DNA of 20,346 nucleotides from Candidatus Tayloriibacteriota bacterium. GTDB taxonomy: Bacteria > Patescibacteriota > Minisyncoccia > Phycocordibacterales > JARIHA01. Positions 7,069 through 13,743 of the stretch are shown here, piece by piece. The notes under the pieces are model-generated. The model did no database searches, had not been told where the DNA came from, and saw only the letters and a list, made by a program, of their open reading frames with translations. Where the stretch lies: assembly GCA_029288475.1 (NCBI GenBank), contig JARIHA010000079.1, positions 1-20,346 of the forward strand, written 5' to 3'. The translations under genes were made by a program, and so were the position numbers. Numbering within the stretch: the stretch's first letter is position 1; each line of letters starts with the position of its first letter.

Positions 7069-8760
7069 ATGAATAATGAAATAACTAATTCTTTTTTTAG
7101 CTCCCTCAAACCGTCATTTAAAGGTGACATTGATAGTTCGGAAAAAACTTTGGCATTATATTCGCACGATGCCAGTCTTTTTGAAATTCGCCCAAGGATA
7201 GTGATGTACCCGAAAGACAGCAAAGATGTGGAGACTATCGTACGTTTTGTCACTGAGCATAAAAGAGACGACCCAACTCTCTCCATCACTGCGCGATCGG
7301 CTGGAACCGACATGTCAGGAGGATCAATCGGCGCATCGATCATTCTCGATTTCACTCGATATATGAACGCCATCATTGAAGTAACTGACGACTTCGGCAC
7401 CGTACAACCTGGTTGTTTTTACCGTGATTTTGAAAAAGAAACAATGAAGCGCAATCGTGTAATGCCTACCTATCCAGCATCACGTGAAATTTGCGCCGTT
7501 GGAGGAATGGTTGCAAATAACAGCGGAGGAGAAAAAAGCATCAAGTTCGGCAAGACAGAGAATCATATAAAAAAGCTAAAAGTTGTTTTTCTTGATGGAA
7601 ATGAATATCTCGTCGCTCCCCTTACAGAAGCACAATTAAAGGAAAAAATAGCCGCTGGAGAAAAGAGCGAGTCAGGGAAATTCGAAGCTGAACTCTATAA
7701 ACGTCTCTGGGATTTGATCACTGCTAACTACGACGTTATCATGGCCGCAAAACCAGACGTTTCTAAGAATTCCGCAGGATACTATCTTTGGAACATATAC
7801 GACAAAAAAACAGGAATATTTGACCTTTGCCGTTTGATCGTCGGTTCACAAGGAACTCTCGGTATCATTACAGAGATCACTTTCGAACTCCTCCCCGTTG
7901 AACCATTTTCAAACATGCTCGTAGTCTATCTTCCCGGCCTCACACACTTAAGCGAACTCATCAACGAGATTCTTCCATTTGGGCCTGACAGCGTCGAATC
8001 ATACGACGATTACAGCATGGAGCTCGCGGTAAAGTTCTTCTTTGATTTCTTCAAACAGCTTGGATTCTTCGGAGCAATAAAGCTCGGCTTGCAGTTCATT
8101 CCCGACGCATGGATGGTACTAGCGAGCGGAAAGATTCCTAAACTCATCCTAATGGTGGAATTTACCGGAAATTCTGAACTCGACATTCACACCAAACTAG
8201 TGGAAGTAAGAAAACATATTTCAAAGTTCGGCTACAAATCACACATCACTCGAAGCAGTGCCGAGGCTCAAAAATATTGGAGCATCCGACGCGAGAGCTT
8301 CAATCTTCTTCGAAAACATTCTAAAGGCAAACGAACAGCGCCATTTATTGACGACATAATCGTAAAACCTGAATTTCTTCCAGAATTCATTCCAAAGATT
8401 CAGGCATTGATTGCTGAATACAAACTCGATTACACTATCGCAGGGCACCCGGGCAATGGAAACTTCCATATTATTCCCCTCATGGATCTTGATTCACCTT
8501 TTTCTGCTGATGTTATCCTTGAACTCTCCAAGAAAGTCTACTCTCTCGTGCATGAATATCATGGCTCAATAACTGCAGAACACAACGATGGAATCATTCG
8601 CACCCCTTATCTTCTTCAAATGTATGGACAGCAAGTGATCGATCTTTTCCAAAAGACCAAGGATATTTTTGACCCGAGTGATATTCTCAACCCAGGGAAA
8701 AAGGTAGGCGGGACTTTTGATGACATCCGTAAATACACGGGAACAAAAAAATCAACATAA
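7069..8760 (+). CDS. GlcD-type FAD-linked oxidase/dehydrogenase
   Basis: This 563-residue enzyme belongs to the PCMH/VAO flavoprotein family related to glycolate oxidase subunit GlcD and D-lactate dehydrogenase. The N-terminal FAD domain has PRIVMYPKDSKDVETIV at the entry, a RSAGTDMSGGSIGASIILD flavin loop (about 76-95), and GGMVANNSGGEKSIKFG (about 143-160). The C-terminal substrate domain carries GHPGNGNFH (about 458-466), probably with metal-ligand histidines, and EHNDGIIR (about 502-510) in the place of the usual EHG-IG signature. It should oxidise a 2-hydroxy acid and pass electrons to a quinone or another carrier. The substrate is unknown. No Fe-S partner subunit is adjacent, and no membrane segment is evident. 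The ATG at 7069 is chosen from the promoter position and the start of similarity. Confidence 0.88.
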   Translation: MNNEITNSFFSSLKPSFKGDIDSSEKTLALYSHDASLFEIRPRIVMYPKDSKDVETIVRFVTEHKRDDPTLSITARSAGTDMSGGSIGASIILDFTRYMNAIIEVTDDFGTVQPGCFYRDFEKETMKRNRVMPTYPASREICAVGGMVANNSGGEKSIKFGKTENHIKKLKVVFLDGNEYLVAPLTEAQLKEKIAAGEKSESGKFEAELYKRLWDLITANYDVIMAAKPDVSKNSAGYYLWNIYDKKTGIFDLCRLIVGSQGTLGIITEITFELLPVEPFSNMLVVYLPGLTHLSELINEILPFGPDSVESYDDYSMELAVKFFFDFFKQLGFFGAIKLGLQFIPDAWMVLASGKIPKLILMVEFTGNSELDIHTKLVEVRKHISKFGYKSHITRSSAEAQKYWSIRRESFNLLRKHSKGKRTAPFIDDIIVKPEFLPEFIPKIQALIAEYKLDYTIAGHPGNGNFHIIPLMDLDSPFSADVILELSKKVYSLVHEYHGSITAEHNDGIIRTPYLLQMYGQQVIDLFQKTKDIFDPSDILNPGKKVGGTFDDIRKYTGTKKST

Positions 8761-8765
8761 GTGTT

Positions 8766-8852
8766 AATAAGTGGGCCCCAAGAAATAACACTTTCTCCGT
8801 CCCAAGCTAAGAGTAAGGACTTCGAAAGTGTTTTTCTTTAGGGCTACTTATT
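8766..8852. other. Nested structured intergenic element
   Basis: The 99-bp gap between two convergent genes is almost entirely made of nested inverted repeats. The outer arms are AATAAGT (8766-8772) and ACTTATT (8846-8852). They extend through a G-T pair and GCCC (8775-8778)/GGGC (8841-8844). A perfect 9-bp middle stem joins AACACTTTC (8787-8795) and GAAAGTGTT (8824-8832). An inner stem joins GTCC (8799-8802) and GGAC (8817-8820) around a 14-nt loop. It could be an elaborate terminator or a small structured RNA. It lacks the T-loop and acceptor features of a tRNA. Confidence 0.55.
8787..8839 (+). terminator. Probable terminator of the FAD oxidase gene
   Basis: The 9-bp AACACTTTC/GAAAGTGTT stem with its inner GTCC/GGAC helix is followed on the plus strand by a T-rich tract (TTTTTCTTT from 8831). 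It lies 27 bp after the oxidase stop and fits intrinsic termination. On the minus strand the following bases are less T-rich, so it may serve the Nudix gene only weakly. Confidence 0.5.
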
Positions 8853-8859
8853 TATAACG

Positions 8860-9267
8860 TTACTTTATTAAGTTCTTTTCCACTATTTCCTTTACGTAAA
8901 TATCCAAATCTTCCTGTTTCTCAAGCTCTTTTACTGTTACCCAAACATATTCTATATTCTCGGAAATATCGAGGACTGGTTGACCTTTAGTGTCGGCGAC
9001 GTAAGTGAGACGCACGACATGCTTTTCTGCGTTGGGAATAATATCCTGGGCTTCGATCAAGCGAGGTTCAGAGAGGATTTCAAGCTGAGTCTCTTCTTTT
9101 ACTTCCCTTCTCAAATTCTCGAACAGTTTGGTACCTGCCTCAATTCTTCCTCCAACAATATCCCAAGAGCCTTTTGTCTTTCCATATTTTTCTGCAGAAC
9201 GCTTCACGAGAAGGTATTTACCCTCCTCATTTTTTAAGAAAACTTTTACCCCAACTTGTAAAATCAT
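8860..9267 (-). CDS. Nudix hydrolase
   Basis: This 135-residue protein is a full single Nudix domain. The Nudix box lies at about residues 41-63, in GGRIEAG followed by REVKEETQLEI. The core REVKEE, which ligates the catalytic metal, is intact. The first glutamate of the canonical GX5E is replaced by Thr and the late Gly by Gln, so it is a slightly divergent box. Such enzymes cleave nucleoside diphosphates linked to another group: oxidised dNTPs, nucleotide sugars or dinucleotides. The early VKVFLKNEEGKYLLVKRS strand and GSWDIVGG before the box resemble MutT/NTP pyrophosphohydrolase-like members. It begins 1 bp after the histidine phosphatase stop with no ribosome binding site, so the two form an operon. 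The substrate is not predictable. Confidence 0.88.
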   Translation of the reverse strand: MILQVGVKVFLKNEEGKYLLVKRSAEKYGKTKGSWDIVGGRIEAGTKLFENLRREVKEETQLEILSEPRLIEAQDIIPNAEKHVVRLTYVADTKGQPVLDISENIEYVWVTVKELEKQEDLDIYVKEIVEKNLIK

Positions 9268-9268
9268 T

Positions 9269-9904
9269 TTATTGTTTTTTATCTAGCTGTCCGTAATAAT
9301 TCCACGTATGCACGCTCAACTTTCCTTCATAAGTCTGACAAATCGTGACACCTGTATTTGAGATATAAAAAGAACTCAGAAAATTCTTATAGACTTTCGG
9401 CGTGCAATCTTCTCCCATGACAATCAACGCGAGCATCATTCTCATAAAATGACCGTGAGTCGCCACGAGGATGTTTTCTTCTTTCAACCCATCAATATAC
9501 GCAAGGGCTTTTATACCGCGAGCCTTCAAATCCTCATAGTTCTCTTCGTCAGAATAATGCCAATCGGGCTTCTCGACATAGTTTGTTTTGATCTGATTCA
9601 TGATCTCTTTAACTTCTGAGTCCTCTTTGGATCGGCCGCGTACTGCCAGAGGTCTCAAAATTTCACGAAAAAGTGGATCGCTCACCAGCCTTACTTTTGT
9701 CTTTTTGCTGATTGTTTCAGCGGTCATGAGTGCTCGAGGCATGTCACTTGAGACAATAATATCAAGGGGAACATTCACAAACTTCTCTGCAAGAACTTCT
9801 GCCTGTTCCATTCCACGCTTTGAAAGCGGAATATCTACATGCTGATAAGCATCTGATTCATTACCTTCGGTTGATCCGTGTCTGACAAAATATACAGTTT
9901 TCAT
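9269..9904 (-). CDS. Histidine phosphatase (phosphoglycerate mutase-like)
   Basis: This 211-residue cytoplasmic protein has the family's RHG signature at the N-terminus (YFVRHGSTEGNE, with the nucleophilic His in VRHG). It also has SSDMPRALMTAE with the phosphate-binding Arg, the LFREILRP acid region, and the second catalytic His in VATHGHFMRMM. The branch contains phosphoglycerate mutases, alpha-ribazole and sugar phosphatases and broad-specificity phosphatases. The length and lack of mutase-specific loops point to a phosphatase rather than glycolytic GpmA, but that is inference. It leads a two-gene unit with the Nudix hydrolase. A TATAAT box lies 8 nt before the ATG in the 46-bp divergent region shared with the lipid kinase gene. 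Confidence 0.9.
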   Translation of the reverse strand: MKTVYFVRHGSTEGNESDAYQHVDIPLSKRGMEQAEVLAEKFVNVPLDIIVSSDMPRALMTAETISKKTKVRLVSDPLFREILRPLAVRGRSKEDSEVKEIMNQIKTNYVEKPDWHYSDEENYEDLKARGIKALAYIDGLKEENILVATHGHFMRMMLALIVMGEDCTPKVYKNFLSSFYISNTGVTICQTYEGKLSVHTWNYYGQLDKKQ

Positions 9905-9912
9905 AGATACTT

Positions 9913-9918
9913 ATTATA
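9913..9918 (-). promoter_or_regulatory. -10 box of the histidine phosphatase gene
   Basis: TATAAT on the minus strand lies 8 nt before the ATG at 9904, predicting a leader of 0-2 nt. No clear -35 is seen. The place where one would sit (about 9936-9941) overlaps the -10 box of the divergent lipid kinase promoter. Confidence 0.55.
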
Positions 9919-9938
9919 CATAAAAGCCCAATCTATAC

Positions 9939-9944
9939 TATAAT
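9939..9944 (+). promoter_or_regulatory. -10 box of the lipid kinase gene
   Basis: TATAAT is followed by 6 nt and then the ATG at 9951, which implies a leaderless mRNA. Its -35 zone (about 9916-9921) overlaps the opposing -10 box, so the two promoters probably cannot be occupied at once. Confidence 0.6.
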
Positions 9945-9950
9945 CTATCT

Positions 9951-10301
9951 ATGCAAGAAACATGGATAAAAAGCTTTCGTTATGCGCTGACTGGTATGAA
10001 AGTGGCCTGGAAAGAAGAACGTAACTTTAAAATTGAGCTTTTTTGCGCCCTAGCGGCAGTAGCTCTCTCGATCCTTCTCAATATCAGTCAATTAGAATTC
10101 GTCATTATTATTCTTGTTTCAGGCTTGGTCTTGGCGACGGAATTGCTGAATACTGCACTTGAAGAACTCTGTGATAAATTCCAGCCAACTCACGACAGTC
10201 ATATTGCAAAGATAAAGGATCTTGCGGCAGCAGCAGTTCTACTCGTATCCCTTACTGCCCTGACTATTGGAATCATAATCTTCGGATCACATCTGTTTTA
10301 A
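9951..10301 (+). CDS. DgkA-family diacylglycerol/undecaprenol kinase
   Basis: This 116-residue trimeric-type integral membrane kinase has an N-terminal amphipathic part (SFRYALTGMKVAWKEERNFKI). Three membrane helices follow, at about 29-46, 48-68 and 89-112. The family signature NTALEELCD (about 67-75) supplies the metal- and ATP-binding glutamate and Asn, and IKDLAAAAVLL lies in the third helix region. Gram-negative members phosphorylate diacylglycerol; Gram-positive members mainly phosphorylate undecaprenol, feeding lipid carrier for peptidoglycan. The second role fits the nearby penicillin-binding protein and PAP2-like phosphatase, but the sequence does not decide. It is 6 bp ahead of the cytidylyltransferase-like gene, so both are in one transcription unit. 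Confidence 0.9.
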   Translation: MQETWIKSFRYALTGMKVAWKEERNFKIELFCALAAVALSILLNISQLEFVIIILVSGLVLATELLNTALEELCDKFQPTHDSHIAKIKDLAAAAVLLVSLTALTIGIIIFGSHLF

Positions 10302-10307
10302 ACTTTC

Positions 10308-10718
10308 ATGAAAAATGTCGCTCAAAAAATCGTAAAAAAGGGCATGGTCTTTGGCGTCTTCGATGGTCTTCACGAAGGCCATAAGCATTTTTTATCCCTC
10401 GCCGCCAAGCAATGCAAAAAATTAATCGTAGTCGTTACCCCATCCAACATCGTAGAAATCTTAAAAAATCACCCGCCCAAATACAGCTACGAGGAACGAA
10501 TAAAAAAGATTGCTCTTTTTGATCCATCATTTGATGTAGTCACGGGAGACACAACCCTTGGCCAATGGAACGTACTGCGAGATCATCGTCCTGACATGGT
10601 TTTCCTTGGCTACGACCAAAAAGCTCTCGCGGCCGAACTTGAGAACAGAGCGGTTCCTTTCATTTTTCTTGACCCTCATTCCCCAGATAAATACAAATCA
10701 AGCCTACTTAATAAGTAG
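10308..10718 (+). CDS. Small cytidylyltransferase-like nucleotidyltransferase
   Basis: This 136-residue protein has the nucleotidyltransferase alpha/beta fold signature GVFDGLHEGHKHFL, with the HxGH ATP/CTP-binding motif at 22-25. A YSYEERIKKI helix follows at about 64-73. The last residues, DKYKSSLLNK, stand in the place of the usual ISST(R/K)I signature. Relatives include glycerol-3-phosphate cytidylyltransferase, FAD synthase and phosphopantetheine adenylyltransferase. The enzyme is shorter than FAD synthase and lacks a riboflavin kinase domain. With a lipid kinase in the same unit, a CDP-alcohol for lipid or wall polymer synthesis is an attractive but unproven product. The ATG follows the kinase stop by 6 bp with no Shine-Dalgarno. 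The final codons lie inside a long inverted repeat. Confidence 0.82.
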   Translation: MKNVAQKIVKKGMVFGVFDGLHEGHKHFLSLAAKQCKKLIVVVTPSNIVEILKNHPPKYSYEERIKKIALFDPSFDVVTGDTTLGQWNVLRDHRPDMVFLGYDQKALAAELENRAVPFIFLDPHSPDKYKSSLLNK

Positions 10719-10727
10719 GCTTGATTT
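10695..10727. terminator. Perfect 16-bp inverted repeat ending the lipid kinase unit
   Basis: The arms at 10695-10710 and 10712-10727 are perfectly complementary around a single A, and the arm sequence ends in AGCCTACTTA. The stop codon of the cytidylyltransferase-like gene (10716-10718) lies inside the second arm. The stem is strong but only TTT follows it on the plus strand. It may act as a terminator or as an mRNA 3'-end stabiliser. The same site ends the convergent small gene at 10748. Confidence 0.6.
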
Positions 10728-10747
10728 GCTTGACTACAACTTAAACT

Positions 10748-10900
10748 TTATTTAAGTGGATTTTCTCCTCGGATGATTCGGATCAAAAAGAAAATGATCG
10801 CGATGATCAAGAGAATATGAATGAATCCTCCTAACACTGGGAAAACGATAAATCCAAAGAGCCATAGTACGAGCAAAATAATTGCGATCGTTGTAAGCAT
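10748..10900 (-). CDS. 50-residue DUF5670 / lmo0937-type membrane protein
   Basis: This short gene encodes a 50-residue protein starting MLTTIAIILLVLWLFGFI. It has two hydrophobic segments (about 3-20 and 26-43) separated by a PVLGGFIH turn, and a polar tail RGENPLK. The LVLWLLG...GGxIHxLLxIAxIxFLxRxIxG pattern is the one I know from the small lmo0937/DUF5670 family found across many bacteria. The function is unknown; two-helix insertion in the cytoplasmic membrane is likely. No ribosome binding site is seen. A perfect 13-nt palindrome (ATTAGC-T-GCTAAT, 10912-10924) lies in its upstream region, divergent from the penicillin-binding protein gene, and might be an operator or a leader hairpin. 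Confidence 0.82.
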   Translation of the reverse strand: MLTTIAIILLVLWLFGFIVFPVLGGFIHILLIIAIIFFLIRIIRGENPLK

Positions 10901-10949
10901 GATAGTAAAAGATTAGCTGCTAATACTGTGTATTTTATCACATTTTCTA

Positions 10950-10955
10950 TATAAT
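10950..10955 (+). promoter_or_regulatory. -10 box of the PBP1C gene
   Basis: TATAAT lies exactly 6 nt before the GTG start at 10962, predicting a leaderless message and supporting GTG as the start. No strong -35 is visible upstream. Confidence 0.6.
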
Positions 10956-10961
10956 AACCAG

Positions 10962-13070
10962 GTGAATCACGCAAAAAACAAAGCTCTCGAGAAAATCCTT
11001 TTTCGCCTCGCCCTGCTAATTTTTATCTTCTCTTTCATTTCTCTCATTGGTCTTTATGGCCTTGAGCGTTCGCTCATTGCGAGCTACAACAGTCTTCAAT
11101 CTCCCCAGATCAAAGATCGTCATGGAGCGATCATTTCTACCCTTCCTAATGCAAAACAACAATATAGCGATTATCTAGAAAATGTTCCTGACAATATTAA
11201 AAAACTGCTGCTAAAAAAAGAGGACCGCTATTTCTATGATCATCCCGGAATAAATCCCGTGAGCATTCTGCGTGCAACTGTAAACTACATTATTCATGGA
11301 AAAACAGGCGGCTCAAGTACTCTTACCCAGCAACTAGCAAAAAACCTTCTTGGAAACGAGCAAGACCGGACCTTCGTAAATAAATTTAAGGAACTGCTCT
11401 ACACGCTCAGCCTTGAGACCTTTTTATCAAAAGACTGCATCCTTGCCATGTATGCAAACACCGTATCTTTAGGTAATGAAGTGCAAGGTTTTAAAGAAGC
11501 AAGCGCCGTATATTTTGGAAAAGAACCTCAAGATCTCACCGACACGCAAACAGTCATGCTCCTCGCCTCTCTTTCCAGCCCGAGCAGTCAAAATCCATGG
11601 AAAACAGTTCCGAATAAAATTGGGTCCGAAAATCTAGCAAAGCAACTTGGGGTAAATTTTGATAAGAATAATGCGGTAGTAAAAAATACTAGCTATCATT
11701 TCAGTACCGATACAAACTTCGAGCTTTCTACTATGGGACAAACCTGCACGAAGACATGCACCACCACCCTCGACGAGGGACTTACGGACAAACTCCGCGC
11801 TATCATTAATAAGTCTATTTATGATGCCTGGGATACCGGCGCAAGAAATGCCGCTGTAGTAGTAATCAAACTTCCAGAAAATGAACTATTAGCAATGGTA
11901 GGAAGCCCGGATGTTACCAATGACTCCGATGGCCAAAACATCAATATGGCCATTCAGCCGCGACCAATAGGATCAACAGCAAAGCCGTTTATTTATCTCA
12001 ATGCCTTCGAAAAAGGTCTTCGTCCTTATACACTTGTAGACGACCGTGAATATAAATTCCCTATTGCTACTGGCTATCCGCTTTATCCAAAGAACTATGA
12101 CGGTACCTACCAAGGCATAGTGAGCCTCCATTATGCACTTTCAAACAGTCTCAATGTACCGACAGTCAAAACTCTCCAGTACGTAGGCCTAAATGATTTC
12201 TATCATTTCCTACAGAATGGAATAGGGTTTAAACCCCTGCAAGACCTCGATACCTATCAATATGGAATTGCCCTCGGAGGTTTGGAAATGGACCCCCTCA
12301 CCCTTGCTTCATTTATAACTCTCTTTCCAGAGTACGGCGTATTAAAACCGCTCAAGCTTTACAACAACAAGGACGGTAAACCGCAAAACATTCTCCCTCC
12401 AATGGGAAACCTTCTTAATGAGAAAGTTATTGCTGATCCAAAATTCACCGAACTGGTGACAAAAGTATTAAACGATCGCAAGACAGGAGTAGAACAATTC
12501 GGCCTTGAAAGCAACCTCAATTTACCTCAGGATAATTATGCAGTGAAGACAGGAACATCAAGAGACTACCATGACAGCTGGACCGTTGGATACACACCCG
12601 ATTTTGCTGTGGTAGTTTGGTTTGGCAACGCCAAAAACACCGCCCTTAAACAAGTGACCGGCGAACAAGGCGCGGGAAAGATCTGGCACGACACAATGGA
12701 GCTTCTGATGAATTCTGAGTATAACAAAAAGACTCCTTTTGTATTCAAAGATATTCGAGGCTTTATGATAAACAACAACATAGACTACGGACTGCCAGAT
12801 GACGTCGTCAGTCAGCACACAAATGTTCTTCTCAATCAGGACACTGACCTCATTACCTCTCCCCATGCAGATGATACTATTCTTCTTGAAGCAGGCACTT
12901 CAATTCCCCTTCGGTCACCTCAGAATGTCACCTGGTATTCAAATGACACTCCAATTGGCCAAGGAACCGAATCGCATTTAACTCCTTCTGCCGTCGGCAA
13001 TTACACAATAAAAGCCACAGATCAAAACGGAAAATCACAATCAATTACAATACAGGTAATAAAACAGTAG
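10962..13070 (+). CDS. pbpC: Bifunctional penicillin-binding protein 1C
   Basis: This 702-residue class A PBP has a membrane anchor at about 13-33. The GT51 transglycosylase domain (about 50-215) has KEDRYFYDHPG with catalytic E87, GGSSTLTQQLAKNLL (116-130), and a third motif running through KFKELLYTLSLE (141-152), YANTVSLG (164-171) and VYFGK (183-187). The transpeptidase domain (about 290-570) has active-site S338 in GSTAK, S396-L-N398, and KTGTS from 529. The C-terminal ~75 residues (LITSP...VTWYSND...GNYTIKATDQNG) match the BiPBP_C Ig-like domain, which marks the PBP1C subgroup. It would polymerise and cross-link peptidoglycan outside the membrane. CTKTC between the two catalytic domains (262-266) could form a small disulfide. 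It starts with GTG behind a leaderless-type promoter. A macroglobulin gene lies just downstream, convergent. Confidence 0.93.
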   Translation: MNHAKNKALEKILFRLALLIFIFSFISLIGLYGLERSLIASYNSLQSPQIKDRHGAIISTLPNAKQQYSDYLENVPDNIKKLLLKKEDRYFYDHPGINPVSILRATVNYIIHGKTGGSSTLTQQLAKNLLGNEQDRTFVNKFKELLYTLSLETFLSKDCILAMYANTVSLGNEVQGFKEASAVYFGKEPQDLTDTQTVMLLASLSSPSSQNPWKTVPNKIGSENLAKQLGVNFDKNNAVVKNTSYHFSTDTNFELSTMGQTCTKTCTTTLDEGLTDKLRAIINKSIYDAWDTGARNAAVVVIKLPENELLAMVGSPDVTNDSDGQNINMAIQPRPIGSTAKPFIYLNAFEKGLRPYTLVDDREYKFPIATGYPLYPKNYDGTYQGIVSLHYALSNSLNVPTVKTLQYVGLNDFYHFLQNGIGFKPLQDLDTYQYGIALGGLEMDPLTLASFITLFPEYGVLKPLKLYNNKDGKPQNILPPMGNLLNEKVIADPKFTELVTKVLNDRKTGVEQFGLESNLNLPQDNYAVKTGTSRDYHDSWTVGYTPDFAVVVWFGNAKNTALKQVTGEQGAGKIWHDTMELLMNSEYNKKTPFVFKDIRGFMINNNIDYGLPDDVVSQHTNVLLNQDTDLITSPHADDTILLEAGTSIPLRSPQNVTWYSNDTPIGQGTESHLTPSAVGNYTIKATDQNGKSQSITIQVIKQ

Positions 13071-13072
13071 GC

Positions 13073-13101
13073 TTGAAAGAAAATCAGTACTGTACTATCA
13101 T
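13073..13101 (+). promoter_or_regulatory. Candidate promoter of the 176-residue orphan
   Basis: TTGAAA (13073-13078), a 17-nt spacer and TATCAT (13096-13101) form a plausible promoter starting just after the PBP1C stop. The predicted leader is about 27 nt, the longest in the window, yet it still has no Shine-Dalgarno. An 11-nt palindrome AGTAC-T-GTACT (13086-13096) lies in the spacer. Confidence 0.45.
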
Positions 13102-13134
13102 TTCAGCGGAAACACTGCAAAAACACATTTACAT

Positions 13135-13665
13135 ATGACTATGGCAACCATACTGACAAAACAGATTCTCGTTATTGATCGCACTCAAGAATTCGACCCT
13201 GGTTCAATTTTTAATCCGGCACAATGGGCACAAGGAATAACGACTCAAAAGACAAGAATTAGAAGGACCTGGGGCAGTTTTGAACCCGAGTTTCAACAGA
13301 AGATGGATCAGGTCGAACCTAGTCTTCTCACCCTCGAGCAGACTTCGCACACTATTGACGGAGCAACCGCAAGCGGCCTTAGAAGGCTCGGCGCGATGCA
13401 GAAAAAACTGAATCAATTCATCTTTCCTGATGGCCTCATTTTCGCTGCACTGCTTGAACATCCCCAGCTTATTCCGGCATGGTGGAAAGTTCCTGAACGT
13501 TCCATAACGTTTGATGGGGAAATAATAATACTAAAAGGGAATCAATTATGCGTAGGTGCGCTCCGTTGGATCGCAGAAGGAGACACGTGGATACCCGAAT
13601 GTCTCCCTTTGGGCCAACCTTTCCCAAAAAGTTTTGTATCTGCCGCATTGCCAATTAGCCACTAG
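13135..13665 (+). CDS. Hypothetical protein between PBP1C and macroglobulin
   Basis: I do not recognise a functional family for this 176-residue protein. It has no signal peptide or membrane segment. The N-terminal half is charged and probably helical (FEPEFQQKMDQVEPSLLTLEQ, then ASGLRRLGAMQKKLNQF). The C-terminal half is beta- and Trp-rich, with IPAWWKVPERSITFDGE, LCVGALRWIAEGDTWIP and a proline-ended FVSAALP. The pattern PxxWK, an aromatic F-G/D strand, LCVxxLxW and a terminal AALP recalls a short orphan family common in Parcubacteria; that is recollection and not a search result. A second ATG at 13141 is an alternative start. It has its own candidate promoter and ends at a strong bidirectional terminator. 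Confidence 0.75.
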   Translation: MTMATILTKQILVIDRTQEFDPGSIFNPAQWAQGITTQKTRIRRTWGSFEPEFQQKMDQVEPSLLTLEQTSHTIDGATASGLRRLGAMQKKLNQFIFPDGLIFAALLEHPQLIPAWWKVPERSITFDGEIIILKGNQLCVGALRWIAEGDTWIPECLPLGQPFPKSFVSAALPISH

Positions 13666-13694
13666 GGACAAGGTCCCCGTACTGAGTGATACTC

Positions 13695-13730
13695 AAAAAC
13701 CGCAAAGGACAATCTTTGCGGTTTTTTTAT
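13695..13730. terminator. Bidirectional intrinsic terminator
   Basis: A 13-bp perfect stem, AAAAACCGCAAAG (13695-13707) with CTTTGCGGTTTTT (13714-13726), encloses a 6-nt loop. Seven T follow the GC core on the plus strand and five T on the minus strand. It sits between the orphan gene and the end of the convergent macroglobulin gene, so it can stop both. Confidence 0.9.
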
Positions 13731-13743
13731 TGTACTTCTATAG

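Noticed and set aside
8766..8852. tRNA or riboswitch in the structured gap
   Set aside because: There is no T-loop, anticodon arm or acceptor geometry, and the element follows the stop codons of two convergent genes, so it does not lead into any coding start.
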